47,477 nucleotides of DNA from Planctomycetota bacterium (GTDB lineage: Bacteria; Planctomycetota; Planctomycetia; Planctomycetales; Planctomycetaceae): positions 1 through 47,477 of the forward strand of contig JAURQH010000097.1 of the NCBI GenBank assembly GCA_030836185.1. Direction: 5' to 3'. Positions 1 to 8,554 of the stretch are shown here, piece by piece. Made by a program: the position numbers and the translations under genes. The notes below the pieces were generated by a model. It was not told the DNA's origin. It worked only from the letters and a program-made list of their open reading frames with translations, and made no database searches. Position 1 is the first letter of the stretch. Every line of letters begins with the position of its first letter.

Positions 1-99
1 ACAATGACAAAGAGAAATTTTGAAATGATTTGTTTGTACTTCTCGGGTTGGGCCGATGAAGATGAACTGTTGGAATCACTCGGTCAACGACCTCCATAA
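1..99 (+). CDS. Possible 3' end of a gene cut by the window edge
   Basis: Frame 1 is open from the first base to a TAA at 97-99 and encodes about 32 residues ending in ESLGQRPP. It is acidic in its second half ([11 protein letters not shown]). No family is recognisable from so short a piece. It may be the C-terminus of a gene lying to the left, or a chance open frame. The stretch from 100 to 323 holds a REP-like hairpin and no other convincing gene. Confidence 0.2.
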   Translation, partial: TMTKRNFEMICLYFSGWADEDELLESLGQRPP

Positions 100-178
100 A
101 TGGTGCAAACAAAGTGCCGAACATCATTGGGCTCCCGCCTGCCTTCCTCGGGTCGAACAATGTGTAATATAGATTGTT

Positions 179-198
179 GGCAGGGAGACCCTGCCCTA
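179..198. repeat. REP-like hairpin, same family as the RAYT-flanking repeats
   Basis: The sequence GGCAGGG, three bases, CCCTGCC forms a 7-bp stem and is followed by CTACA. The same GGCAGGG...CCCTGCCCTA unit, with a 4-base loop, frames the transposase at 31853-32535. A half copy (CCTGCCCTACA) lies at 3204-3214. It is extragenic, upstream of a sulfatase, as expected for a REP element mobilised by a RAYT. Confidence 0.7.
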
Positions 199-323
199 CA
201 TTTCTATTTTGCGTCGATTGACCCAAATTCTTCCTAATTTATCGGTCAACGAGTTCCATCTTGCAATCGCTTCCTTCGGCAATTCCAATGGTGGTAACAA
301 TTACTTGACGAAAGAAGAATCCT

Positions 324-1658
324 ATGTCGCTCGTGATTCGCTGTTTTATTGGCCTGCTCCTCTTTCCTGTTTTGCTCTTCGCCGCCGACCGCCCCAACAT
401 CGTCATCATTATGGCCGATGACCTCGGTTATGGGGACATCAGTCCCTACGATGGCTGGATCAAAACCCCTCATTTGGAACAGATGGCTGCCGAAGGGACA
501 AGGTTCACCGATTATCATTCCGCCGGCAATGTTTGCAGTCCCACTCGGGCCGCTCTGATGACGGGCCGCTATCAACAGCGAGCCGGGATTCCCGGCGTTG
601 TCTTTGCCGACCCGAAGCGGGAACAGCATGAACATGGCTTGCAGAAAGTGGAATATACGATTGCCGAAGCCTTCCGTGACCGTGGATATGCAACAGGCAT
701 GTTCGGTAAATGGCACTTGGGTTATTACCCAAAGTATAATCCCGTTCGCAATGGTTTCGACCTCTTCAAAGGGTATGTCAGTGGAAACATCGATTTCATT
801 TCCCACTACGATCAATCGGGCAATTACGACTGGTGGCATCAAGACCAACAAGCCGTCGAAGAAGGATATGTGACACACCTGATTGACAAACACTCTTTGG
901 AATTTATCCGCGACAATAAAGACAAACCCTTCTTTCTCTATCTCCCACACGAAGCGCCCCATTACCCGTTTCAACGTCCTGGTGATCCGGGAGTGCGTCA
1001 AGAAGGCGTGGGCGCATCGGCAGATTGGGCTCGTCAGAAAGGCGTCAAACCCGCAGAGATTCGTGAGCGTTACAAAGTGATGGTCGAAGAAATGGATAAA
1101 AATGTGGGCAATGTAATCGCGTTACTTAAAGAACTCCACCTTAATGAAAAGACGTTCGTTTTCTTCTGTTCGGACAATGGTGCTGCTGGCAAGTGGGGAG
1201 ACAACTCTCCCCTTCGTGGGTCGAAAGGGAGTAATTGGGAAGGCGGACATCGAGTTCCCGCGATAGCCTGGTGGCCGGGAACAATCCCCGCTGGAAAAAC
1301 GACCGATCAACTCGCCATCACCTTTGATCTCATGCCAACGATGCTGGCCGCTGCGGGACTCAAACTACCAACCGCACGCAAACTCGACGGCATCAACCTG
1401 TTGCCGATTTTGAAAGGAGAGCATTCGACCATTGAACGAACGCTTGTCTGGAACGGAAAAGCCGTCCGTCAAGGTGACTGGAAATTGATGCTTAACGGCA
1501 AGGGAGGCGACAAAGTCGCGCTCTTTAATCTGGAGAAAGATCTTGCCGAGACAGCCAATCTCGCCGACCAACATCCTGACAAAGTGAAACAGATGCAGTC
1601 GGTGCTGAAAGAGTGGCAAATCGATATTGATGCCACGATGACGCCACAGCCCAAATAA
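324..1658 (+). CDS. Secreted sulfatase (arylsulfatase A family)
   Basis: This 444-residue protein hydrolyses sulfate esters, most likely on polysaccharides, outside the cytoplasm. Residues 1-20 are a Sec signal peptide (hydrophobic core FIGLLLFPVLLFA). The metal-binding pair follows at ADDLGYGD (D32, D33). The formylglycine signature CSPTR sits at 71-75 with C71 as the residue to be oxidised, followed by the usual MTGR. GKWHLG, the PHEAPHYPF histidine region and CSDNGAAG supply the remaining active-site elements. Length is normal for the family. The start is preceded by an AAGAAG stretch. A sulfatase of this type needs a formylglycine-generating enzyme, which is not encoded in the window. The substrate cannot be told from sequence. 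The next gene, a rhomboid, is co-directional after 80 bp but need not be co-transcribed. Confidence 0.93.
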   Translation: MSLVIRCFIGLLLFPVLLFAADRPNIVIIMADDLGYGDISPYDGWIKTPHLEQMAAEGTRFTDYHSAGNVCSPTRAALMTGRYQQRAGIPGVVFADPKREQHEHGLQKVEYTIAEAFRDRGYATGMFGKWHLGYYPKYNPVRNGFDLFKGYVSGNIDFISHYDQSGNYDWWHQDQQAVEEGYVTHLIDKHSLEFIRDNKDKPFFLYLPHEAPHYPFQRPGDPGVRQEGVGASADWARQKGVKPAEIRERYKVMVEEMDKNVGNVIALLKELHLNEKTFVFFCSDNGAAGKWGDNSPLRGSKGSNWEGGHRVPAIAWWPGTIPAGKTTDQLAITFDLMPTMLAAAGLKLPTARKLDGINLLPILKGEHSTIERTLVWNGKAVRQGDWKLMLNGKGGDKVALFNLEKDLAETANLADQHPDKVKQMQSVLKEWQIDIDATMTPQPK

Positions 1659-1738
1659 TATTTGATTTTTGAAGATCCAAAGGCGTCCCATCTTCGTACT
1701 CCCTACGGAAGCCAACCTTTGTCTGGGAGACAACGCTG

Positions 1739-2920
1739 ATGTTCTTCATCCCCATCGGGACCGATGCGCCCATTTATTACCGCCCTATCGGCACAGTACT
1801 GCTGATTCTGGCGAACATCGGCTGCTTTATCATGACCGGTGGTGGTGAGGGAGCTTGGACGGACACATTCATGCTGGAGTATGCCAGTGGGCTACATCCT
1901 CTCCAATGGATTCTTCATAGTTTTCTGCATTTCGGTCCCCTCCATTTGATTGGCAACATGATCTTTCTTTGGATCTTTGGCTTGATCATCGAAGGGAAAA
2001 TCGGGACGTTCCGTTTTCTGGCGTTATATCTTCTGATCGGTGTGGCGGGTGGATTCATCGAGCAAGTGCTGATGCTTGGGTATGATGGTATTTCTCAAGG
2101 TTCGGGAGGTGCTTCATTGGCCATCTTCGGCTTAATGTCTCTCGCTCTCATTTGGGCACCACGCAATGAAATCAGCTTTGTCGGAGTGGTTGTCTTCATG
2201 TTCATCGTGCGGACATTCACCTTTGAAGTCACCATCATGACCGTGTCAGGTTGGTATCTTGGCACAAATTTATTGTTTGCCTGGCTGGGGAATTTTGCGG
2301 TCAGTAGCGAGATGTTGCATCTGCTGGGAGCCGCCGTTGGAGGAAGTATCGGCTGGGGGATGTTGAAACAAAACTGGGTTGATTGTGAAGGGTGGGACAT
2401 TGTGAGTGTTTGGAACGGCAAACCAGAATCTCAAGGCTATTTTGAATCCTACATGGACAGACAAAACCCCGCCAAGACCGATGCTGCTGACCGGCTTATC
2501 TCGACTGAGAAACGCAACAAGACTCAAAAACTGGCCAGGAAGTTCCGCAAGTTGTTAGCAGAGGGGGATCTCGCCGGAGCTTTGGACCGACGACGTAAGT
2601 TATCGCTCTTGCAAGCTGACGACTTACTCACTCGTGAAGATCTCCACAACTTGGTCAAACAACTCGTCGCCGATAATCAGACAGCATCCGCGATTCCGAT
2701 CCTCGAAGAATTTCTCATCCGATTCCCCGAGAACTCCACTCGTCATCGATTGAAGTTGGTTGAACTCCACCTCAAACGACCTTACCGCCCTCGAGAAGCA
2801 CAACAACTGTTAACCGGACTATCAGCAGACTCTCTGACTGATACCGAACGGCAACATGCTGAGAAACTGGCGCAACGTGTGAATCAAATGATCGCCGATG
2901 GCGTATACGAAATTGCCTGA
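1739..2920 (+). CDS. Rhomboid-family intramembrane serine protease with soluble C-terminal tail
   Basis: Residues 1-220 are a polytopic rhomboid core. The TM2 signature is clear: H64, H69 and N73 in HFGPLHLIGNM, followed by FLWIFG. The nucleophile region reads GGASLAIFGL, giving S126, and the TM6 base is H194 in HLLGAAVGG, so the Ser-His dyad appears intact. The motif is GASL rather than the common GxSG, which may affect the oxyanion site. Residues about 220-393 form a hydrophilic, charged, helical tail with leucine/alanine-rich repeats resembling degenerate TPRs, which is additional to a minimal rhomboid. Family knowledge predicts cleavage of transmembrane substrates in the inner membrane; the substrate is unknown. 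A GGGAG site lies about 10 nt before the ATG. Confidence 0.88.
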   Translation: MFFIPIGTDAPIYYRPIGTVLLILANIGCFIMTGGGEGAWTDTFMLEYASGLHPLQWILHSFLHFGPLHLIGNMIFLWIFGLIIEGKIGTFRFLALYLLIGVAGGFIEQVLMLGYDGISQGSGGASLAIFGLMSLALIWAPRNEISFVGVVVFMFIVRTFTFEVTIMTVSGWYLGTNLLFAWLGNFAVSSEMLHLLGAAVGGSIGWGMLKQNWVDCEGWDIVSVWNGKPESQGYFESYMDRQNPAKTDAADRLISTEKRNKTQKLARKFRKLLAEGDLAGALDRRRKLSLLQADDLLTREDLHNLVKQLVADNQTASAIPILEEFLIRFPENSTRHRLKLVELHLKRPYRPREAQQLLTGLSADSLTDTERQHAEKLAQRVNQMIADGVYEIA

Positions 2921-2990
2921 TTTCTTTCTCTGTCGGCAAGACCAACCAAACACGAATAGTGAACCTCTATTTCCAAACACTCAACGCCCG

Positions 2991-3053
2991 ATTCAAGAGT
3001 TCAAGAGTCTGAGATTCGGGGACACACTTGGTCATACTCTTGAAAACTCTTGA
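2991..3053. repeat. Imperfect inverted repeat between convergent genes
   Basis: A left arm with two TTCAAGAGT units (2992-3008) faces a right arm with two ACTCTTGA units (3036-3053), separated by about 27 nt. It lies in a 338-bp gap (2921-3258) between the rhomboid and SET genes, whose 3' ends face each other. A bidirectional transcription terminator is possible, though there is no clear T tract. The rest of the gap holds only a half REP (3204-3214). Confidence 0.45.
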
Positions 3054-3258
3054 GCAAGTTATTGGCGTTCATCGGTTTACATTGATGTCCTCGTTTTGGT
3101 GAGTGGTCACTTTTTCGGGGTGCGCATTTTCCACGTCACGCGAGAATTTGTGCAATTTCGCGGTAAGCGGCCGTCATTCGTGAACAGGTTATTTGGTTTT
3201 GAGCCTGCCCTACAGTATTCCATGTAATCATCGTTGGTTCGCCAAATTCGCGGAGTCG

Positions 3259-3636
3259 CTACTCTCGTACGTCAAACCCAACTGGTGAGCGGTCATTGGG
3301 TGTGCCATTGTAATTGATGGTGATCTCTTCGCCCGCAGCGATGTCGCGGACGGCTCGATAGACCTTTGTTTGCGGGGTCCGGTCGAGGTACTCGGCGTTC
3401 GGGTCGTAAGAATGGTTATAGAGTGCGCCGTAACCGAGAGGCAGGCCGACTTTTCCTTCTGACCATAAGAAACAATGGCCGGCGAGTTCGGTGGTCTCCA
3501 TATCGTCTTCGGGAACGACCAGTACCGGAGCGATCTCGATCACCATCCCAGCGGGAATCAGTTGCCTCGCGAAGACACCACGTCCTTTGCCGGAAATTCG
3601 CCTCACTTCAATCAATTCAGAAGGAACGATGGGCAT
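3259..3636 (-). CDS. Small SET-domain protein (putative lysine methyltransferase)
   Basis: The 125-residue protein is almost entirely a SET domain. GKGRGVFA (16-23) is the N-terminal SAM-binding signature, YNHSYDPNA (73-81) is the NHS-type SAM-binding motif, and GEEITINY (102-109) supplies the C-terminal tyrosine motif. Stand-alone SET proteins of this size occur in bacteria and are presumed to methylate protein lysines; the target is unknown. An in-frame start at 3717 would overlap the upstream gene. I chose the ATG at 3636 because an AGGA site lies 6 nt before it and it leaves a 28-bp gap. The gene directly follows the degenerate PilB/GspE-like gene on the same strand, so the two are probably co-transcribed. 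Confidence 0.85.
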   Translation of the reverse strand: MPIVPSELIEVRRISGKGRGVFARQLIPAGMVIEIAPVLVVPEDDMETTELAGHCFLWSEGKVGLPLGYGALYNHSYDPNAEYLDRTPQTKVYRAVRDIAAGEEITINYNGTPNDRSPVGFDVRE

Positions 3637-3664
3637 AGAAGTCCTACGGAAATCGACAACTGTC

Positions 3665-4972
3665 TCAGGATTTGAAGGTTCGTTGTAACTCTTCGAGCGA
3701 TGTGATGCCTTCCGCAACCAGACGCAAGCCGTCTTTTTGCAAAGTCAATGCGTCATCTTTTTTCATCTGAGTGCGAATGGCGTCAGGAGTGAGTTTGGAA
3801 CGGACCACCTCTTGCATCCCCTCAGTCATTTCCAGAAGTTCGAACATGGCGACCTGTCCTTGGTATCCAACGTCCTGACACTTAGGACACGAATCCCAGG
3901 TCTCGCCTTTCTGCAACTCTTGCGGTTGTACGCGATGACGATAGAGAGCCTTGGTTTCTTTGGAGAGGCCGATCTTTGCCAACAGTTTGGGGTTCGGAGC
4001 ATAAGCCTGCTTACAACTCGGGCAAAGTTTACGAATCAGCTTGGAAGTGATGATCGCTTTGAGGTTGGACGCCAAAAGTTCCTGATTACCAACCCACTTA
4101 TTAAGTTGCAACAAACCACTGACGGCATCTTTCGCAGGAAACTCGCCAATGATCACCGACTTGGAGGCTCGCTCGATGATCACTTTGGCTTCTTCTTCTG
4201 ATGTGATCGGAGGAACGTAAATCACGTCTGCTTCAGCACGCTGAGCACGAGTGACGGTGGTTTCGAGGTCGTGACCTTCTTCGCGTTCAAAGTCGGTCAC
4301 ATACGGAATATCCCAAGTCCCCGTGTCGAAAACCTTATAGACGCCATATACATAGGCATCCACCGAGCGAACCACACCGACTGTGGAGGTCGTCAATCCA
4401 CTTCGTGATCCACCGCAAACTCCGATATAACCTTCCCTCGTCGCGGCCATCTCACGGATTTTCTCTTTCAAAGTTTCAGAAATTCCGATTTCTTCCGGCT
4501 TATTAGGGCGAGTTTTCAGATTGGCAATATAGATGTTAAGACGTTCGCCTTCGGGAGTCGGAGTGATATCGATGGCGATATCGTACGGCTGACCTTCATA
4601 ATCAGCCTTGATGGAGCCACGTTGAGGTTTCTTGCGCTCCTGAATACTGAGCCCGGCCATCATTTTCAGAATCTGCGTGATTGCCGTTCCCTGCTGTTTT
4701 TGCAAACGCGGACCGGGATACTTCATGCCGTCAACCATCATCATCCCAATGTAACCGGCCCCTTTCGGATCGAGCCGCAACATGGAGGCATCACGCGAGA
4801 CCGCATCGGAAACAATCTCTTTGGCGGGGATCAGCCCCGCGCGAACAAGTCCCGGGTTCTCGTTGAGATTCGGAGGTGGCCCACTAACGGGCCCTTGAAA
4901 ACTGATCAATTCGAGTTCTTCATCGTGATCGTCTTCTTCTTGCTGCTTCTTTTTTCCAAACCCGAATATCAC
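3665..4972 (-). CDS. PilB/GspE-like protein with degenerate nucleotide-binding motifs
   Basis: The 435-residue protein has the layout of type II secretion/type IV pilus assembly ATPases: a charged N-terminal tail (FGKKKQQEEDDHDEE), an N2-like domain, a RecA-like domain and a late tetracysteine zinc site (CPSC and CPKC) followed by GYQGQVAMFELLEMTEGM, a close match to GspE. The P-loop reads GGSRSGLTT (about residues 187-195): leucine replaces the essential lysine. The Walker B region reads ADVIYVPPITSEEEA where active members have DPDVIMIGEIRD. ATP hydrolysis therefore looks lost. I place the start at the GTG at 4972, with GAGGAG 7 nt upstream, rather than the GTG at 4987. No other pilus or secretion gene is nearby. 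It may be a regulatory or structural paralogue; its role is unknown. Confidence 0.85.
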   Translation of the reverse strand: MIFGFGKKKQQEEDDHDEELELISFQGPVSGPPPNLNENPGLVRAGLIPAKEIVSDAVSRDASMLRLDPKGAGYIGMMMVDGMKYPGPRLQKQQGTAITQILKMMAGLSIQERKKPQRGSIKADYEGQPYDIAIDITPTPEGERLNIYIANLKTRPNKPEEIGISETLKEKIREMAATREGYIGVCGGSRSGLTTSTVGVVRSVDAYVYGVYKVFDTGTWDIPYVTDFEREEGHDLETTVTRAQRAEADVIYVPPITSEEEAKVIIERASKSVIIGEFPAKDAVSGLLQLNKWVGNQELLASNLKAIITSKLIRKLCPSCKQAYAPNPKLLAKIGLSKETKALYRHRVQPQELQKGETWDSCPKCQDVGYQGQVAMFELLEMTEGMQEVVRSKLTPDAIRTQMKKDDALTLQKDGLRLVAEGITSLEELQRTFKS

Positions 4973-5104
4973 GTGTCGGCTCCTCACCAGCGGTCGATAA
5001 GACCAAGGTCGTCTGAATGTTTCAGATCGGGGCCGTCATCCTTGCCGTCACCCGACGCGACGTTTGTTAAAGACTCATACCATCCAAAAATAGACAGCCA
5101 AAAA

Positions 5105-5995
5105 TTACAACAATCCGTAATCGGTCAGCGTCTGCTTCAGTTGATTTTCCTGCTCACTCGAAAGTGCCGTCATCGGCAGCCGTAAATCTCCCGTATCCCG
5201 ACCAAGCAATTTCATCGCTGCTTTGATCGGAATCGGATTCGTGGAGAGACCCAGCAAACTTCGACACATACGGAACAGTCGATAATGTCGCTCTTGTGCT
5301 TCGGCCAAGTTACCCGCGTTGAACGCATCGATCATGTCAATCACATCTTTGGGGACAATATTCCCGACGACCGAAACCGATCCTTTACCACCTAACGCCA
5401 TCAAAGGCAGTGTGAGGGAATCGTCGCCCGAGAGGACAGTCAAGTTCGTATCGGCGATAATGGACGATGCTTGGTCCATCGATCCGGTCGCCTCTTTCAC
5501 GGCCACAATTTGTGGATGCTCGGCCATGCGAACAATCGTTTCCGGTTCGATATTTTTCGCGGAGCGTCCGGGAATGTTGTAGACGACTACGGGAAGGTCG
5601 GCCGCATCGGCAATGGAGATGTAATGCTGATAGAAACCTTCTTGTGTTGGTTTGTTGTAATAAGGGGCAACAATCAACACGCCATCCGCGCCGGCCGCTT
5701 TCGCATGTTTCGACAGACGCACGGCTTCCTTTGTGCTATTGCTTCCCGCACCGGCCATCACTTTGATTTTTCCGGCCGCTTGTTCGCAGACGATCTCGAC
5801 GACACGTTCGTGTTCCGCGTGTGATAAAGTCGGGCTTTCACCCGTGGTTCCGACCGGTGCCAAACAATGCGTTCCCTGTTCCGCGTGCCAGTCAACCAGA
5901 TTGCGGAGGGCCGTCTCGTCGACTTCACCCTCTTTGAAGGGTGTGATAATCGCCACGGTCAGACCGGCAAACATTTCACCTTTGGTCTCAGACAT
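5105..5995 (-). CDS. dapA: 4-hydroxy-tetrahydrodipicolinate synthase
   Basis: DapA condenses pyruvate with aspartate semialdehyde, the first committed step of lysine and diaminopimelate synthesis, in the cytoplasm. The protein has 296 residues, the usual length, and is a TIM barrel. GTTGES (49-54), the catalytic tyrosine Y139 in VVVYNIPGR and the Schiff-base lysine K167 in IVAVKEATG are all present. A GAGGAA site lies 8 nt before the ATG. The related N-acetylneuraminate lyase family shares these residues, but the match to DapA is better across GTTGES and the C-terminus. It lies 69 bp downstream of a beta-hydroxyacid dehydrogenase on the same strand, so a two-gene operon is possible. Confidence 0.93.
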   Translation of the reverse strand: MSETKGEMFAGLTVAIITPFKEGEVDETALRNLVDWHAEQGTHCLAPVGTTGESPTLSHAEHERVVEIVCEQAAGKIKVMAGAGSNSTKEAVRLSKHAKAAGADGVLIVAPYYNKPTQEGFYQHYISIADAADLPVVVYNIPGRSAKNIEPETIVRMAEHPQIVAVKEATGSMDQASSIIADTNLTVLSGDDSLTLPLMALGGKGSVSVVGNIVPKDVIDMIDAFNAGNLAEAQERHYRLFRMCRSLLGLSTNPIPIKAAMKLLGRDTGDLRLPMTALSSEQENQLKQTLTDYGLL

Positions 5996-6064
5996 TCTCT
6001 TAATTCCTCTATGCCCACAAGGGGCTGATTAATAGTGATTCAATGATTCGTTAGATCGCAACAA

Positions 6065-6988
6065 CTACTGATCTCGGTTTTCCCAATCGACTCCCGACAT
6101 ATTGGCGAATACGTGCTGCAATGCATGTGTGCCATCGCGACCGTGTCCCTGAGCTTGCAAGGCGAGATACAGTTGATGGGAAAGCGCCAAGCCGGGCAAT
6201 GACAATCCGAGATTTTTTCCTTCGGAGAGGGCAATTCCCATATCTTTGATGAAGTGTTCGACAAAGAAACCGGGATCGAAGTTGTTGTCCATGATCCGCG
6301 GACCCAAATTCGACAGCGACCAGCTTCCCGCCGCCCCACTGCTGACCGATTGCATCACGGTCGGCAAATCTAGCCCGGCTTTGTGTGCATATAAGAGCGC
6401 TTCGCAGACACCGATCATGTTCGTCGCGATCAAAGTTTGATTGACCATTTTCGTGTGCTGACCGGCTCCCGCGCCACCTTGATGGACGATGGTTTGCCCC
6501 ATCGCATCCCAACAAGGAGCCAGGGCATCGACAACCTCTTTCTCTCCGCCAATCATGATCGACAAAGTGCCGTTCTTCGCTCCGACATCGCCTCCCGAAA
6601 CAGGAGCATCAACCGATGCCACCCCTTTCTCTTGGGCGGCTTCAGAAATCTCGATCGCCAGTGACGGTTCGCTGGTCGTCATATCGACAAGAATATTACC
6701 TGCCTTACAACCGGCCAAGGCACCCTCTTCCCCCAGCATGACTTCCCGAACATCGGCGGGAAAGCCGACAATGGTGAAAATCACATCCGAGGCTTCAGCG
6801 ACGGCTTTCGGAGAATCAGCCCAAGTGGCTCCCTTTTCGAGTAACCCTTCGGCTTTGGATTTGGTTCGACTGTAAACAGTCGCTTCAAAGCCGGCGTCCA
6901 TCAAATGGCCCACCATGCTTTGTCCCATCACGCCGGTGCCAATCCAACCGATTTTCGTCTCTCCCGGTTTGATCTCAGGAGCTGCCAT
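6065..6988 (-). CDS. NAD(P)-dependent beta-hydroxyacid dehydrogenase (3-hydroxyisobutyrate / tartronate semialdehyde reductase family)
   Basis: The 307-residue protein begins with a Rossmann fold, GTGVMG at 17-22, followed by VYSRTKSKA, which suggests NADP(H) preference because of the arginine after the second strand. [16 protein letters not shown] (127-142) is the substrate-binding signature. The catalytic lysine is K180 in [11 protein letters not shown]; the K-x-x-N-Q arrangement resembles tartronate semialdehyde reductases. The physiological substrate (3-hydroxyisobutyrate, tartronate semialdehyde or another hydroxyacid) cannot be fixed. An AAGGA site 7 nt upstream supports the start. It is divergent from the ygfA gene across a 212-bp gap. 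Confidence 0.9.
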   Translation of the reverse strand: MAAPEIKPGETKIGWIGTGVMGQSMVGHLMDAGFEATVYSRTKSKAEGLLEKGATWADSPKAVAEASDVIFTIVGFPADVREVMLGEEGALAGCKAGNILVDMTTSEPSLAIEISEAAQEKGVASVDAPVSGGDVGAKNGTLSIMIGGEKEVVDALAPCWDAMGQTIVHQGGAGAGQHTKMVNQTLIATNMIGVCEALLYAHKAGLDLPTVMQSVSSGAAGSWSLSNLGPRIMDNNFDPGFFVEHFIKDMGIALSEGKNLGLSLPGLALSHQLYLALQAQGHGRDGTHALQHVFANMSGVDWENRDQ

Positions 6989-7200
6989 AGCGAATCCTTC
7001 TCTGTATTAAGTCGATGGTTGTGTGGTGAAATTTGGAGTCTTGAGTACAAAGACCCGAGTCGAGCAGTATATCGTACTGAAACAGCGAAGTCACACGACC
7101 GGATCGGGAATCCCCCCACCGTTTTTGATATCCAGTCGTGTTTCACGATGTTTTTTGTCAGGCTATTCCAAAATTGCATATTCCCGGTCATTGTGGACAG

Positions 7201-7791
7201 ATGAATTTTCAGACCCAGAAACAGATTCTTCGCACTGAAATCCGGCAACGCCGTGTCACATTGAGCGACAAAGAAGCACGCAACCTGAAAATCCACAGCA
7301 ATACGATCTCGTTAACAGAAATGCAGTCTGCCGAGCGGGTGATGGTTTATGTCGGCTATCGATCTGAAGTCTCGACAAAACCATTGATCAGCCAGTTGCT
7401 CAGCGCACAAAAAACGGTTTTTGTCCCCTGGTGTGACGAGGATGAGCTTCAACTGTTTCGGCTGGAATCATTGGACGATTTACAACCCGGCGCATTCAGC
7501 ATCCCCGAACCGATAGACGAATTGCGAGTCATGAAAGACAGACAGGGAAAACCGGCTGACTTAGATGTCGTCGTTTTGCCGGGTATTGCCTTTGATCGCC
7601 AGGGAGGACGATTGGGACAGGGAAAAGGTTATTACGACCGCTTGTTGGCCGATGTCTCCTCCAAATGCACCTTGATTGGCTTGGCATTCGATGTTCAACT
7701 TGTGGAAGAGGTTCCGATGGAACCACACGATGTTCGGCTGGATATTCTCATCACAGAATCAGATCTCTATCGTCGCTCCGCTTCTTCTTGA
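7201..7791 (+). CDS. ygfA: 5-formyltetrahydrofolate cyclo-ligase
   Basis: This 196-residue cytoplasmic enzyme converts 5-formyl-THF to 5,10-methenyl-THF using ATP, returning folinate to the one-carbon pool. The family signature GQGKGYYDR is at 139-147, preceded by VVVLPGIAFDRQGGRLG. The N-terminal region (KQILRTEIRQRR) and the closing DVRLDILITE are also typical. The open frame extends upstream to 7138, but the family begins near MNFQTQKQ, so I use the ATG at 7201. The next gene starts 11 nt after its stop, indicating co-transcription. Confidence 0.92.
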   Translation: MNFQTQKQILRTEIRQRRVTLSDKEARNLKIHSNTISLTEMQSAERVMVYVGYRSEVSTKPLISQLLSAQKTVFVPWCDEDELQLFRLESLDDLQPGAFSIPEPIDELRVMKDRQGKPADLDVVVLPGIAFDRQGGRLGQGKGYYDRLLADVSSKCTLIGLAFDVQLVEEVPMEPHDVRLDILITESDLYRRSASS

Positions 7792-7802
7792 AAGGTCACC
7801 GC

Positions 7803-8381
7803 ATGCCACCTTCCGTCGCTCGCCTCATTCTCACGTTGTTGGTCATCAGCATTTCAGTGCAAGCCTCTCCTCTCTCGGCACAAGAGAACCCGGCTGCGCA
7901 ACAGATCCGAAAGCTCATCACTCCGGCCGCTGCGATGCGTCGCGCTGACTTTGATCGCATTGCTCGGATGGACGAGATACCCAAACCGGATCAGTTCGAA
8001 GATTATTCGTTAACACTATTTTTATTCACCCACAAATTTGACACACAAACCGATCAGTTTCGACTTCTGGCAAACGGACCATTCCCACCGAGCAAACTGG
8101 CAGCAGAAACCAATCGAGGATTCGGGAATTATCCGCTGCGCATCGCCACAGCGCCCGTCTCGATGATTCATCAGGATCGCATCACCAACGTGACCTGCGA
8201 AGTCGATGGCAACAAAGCCACCGGCGTCGTGTCATTCAAAGTTCCCGGTATGTACGCTGGCCAAGTCAGTTACATTGCCGAAAAGAAAGAGGATCACTGG
8301 CACATCACCGACCTGATGATGTCCGATCTTGAGCTACATCTCGTCCGCGGCAACGGCGGGTTGTGGAAAGAGAAAGAGTGA
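7803..8381 (+). CDS. Small secreted protein of unknown function
   Basis: The 192-residue product has a signal peptide (hydrophobic LILTLLVISISVQ, likely cleavage after the alanine of SPLSA). The mature part has no cysteine-rich or repeat features. Its second half alternates beta-strand-like stretches (ITNVTCEVDGNKATGVVSFKV, shortened in nature to a small sandwich), suggesting a compact beta-rich or NTF2-like fold, which is inference. I do not recognise a family. The start is the ATG at 7803 with AAGG 7-8 nt upstream; longer in-frame starts would run back into ygfA. It is translated 11 nt after ygfA, but no functional link is evident. Confidence 0.75.
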   Translation: MPPSVARLILTLLVISISVQASPLSAQENPAAQQIRKLITPAAAMRRADFDRIARMDEIPKPDQFEDYSLTLFLFTHKFDTQTDQFRLLANGPFPPSKLAAETNRGFGNYPLRIATAPVSMIHQDRITNVTCEVDGNKATGVVSFKVPGMYAGQVSYIAEKKEDHWHITDLMMSDLELHLVRGNGGLWKEKE

Positions 8382-8403
8382 GCCACCGATCCGAATGCAA
8401 GTG

Positions 8404-8428
8404 TGACGCAAACCGCCGAGACGCAAAG
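8404..8428 (-). repeat. Dispersed CTTTGCG...TTTGCGTCA repeat
   Basis: On the minus strand this reads CTTTGCGTCTCGGCGG then TTTGCGTCA. It matches the tail of the two 95-bp repeats at 34988 and 35291 (CTCGGCGGCTTTGCGTCA). It lies in the 173-bp gap between a small secreted protein and a sulfatase. Confidence 0.55.
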
Positions 8429-8554
8429 AATCGCCCAGAAGGTGTTTTGGATGATTAAGGGACTGGCATACATTCGACCATTTCGGTCATCCTGATACAA
8501 AATCTGAATGCGGTCATCTCGTTCAAAAATATCACACGTTGAGGACAAACTTTT

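Noticed and set aside
4622-5185. 187-codon plus-strand open frame
   Set aside because: It lies antisense to the PilB-like gene and the end of dapA, with histidine- and arginine-rich shadow composition and no recognisable motif.
6989-7200. Possible 6S RNA upstream of the 5-formyl-THF cyclo-ligase gene
   Set aside because: ygfA is often next to 6S RNA in Proteobacteria, but I could not find a long rod with a central bubble in these 212 bp, and the linkage is not established for planctomycetes.
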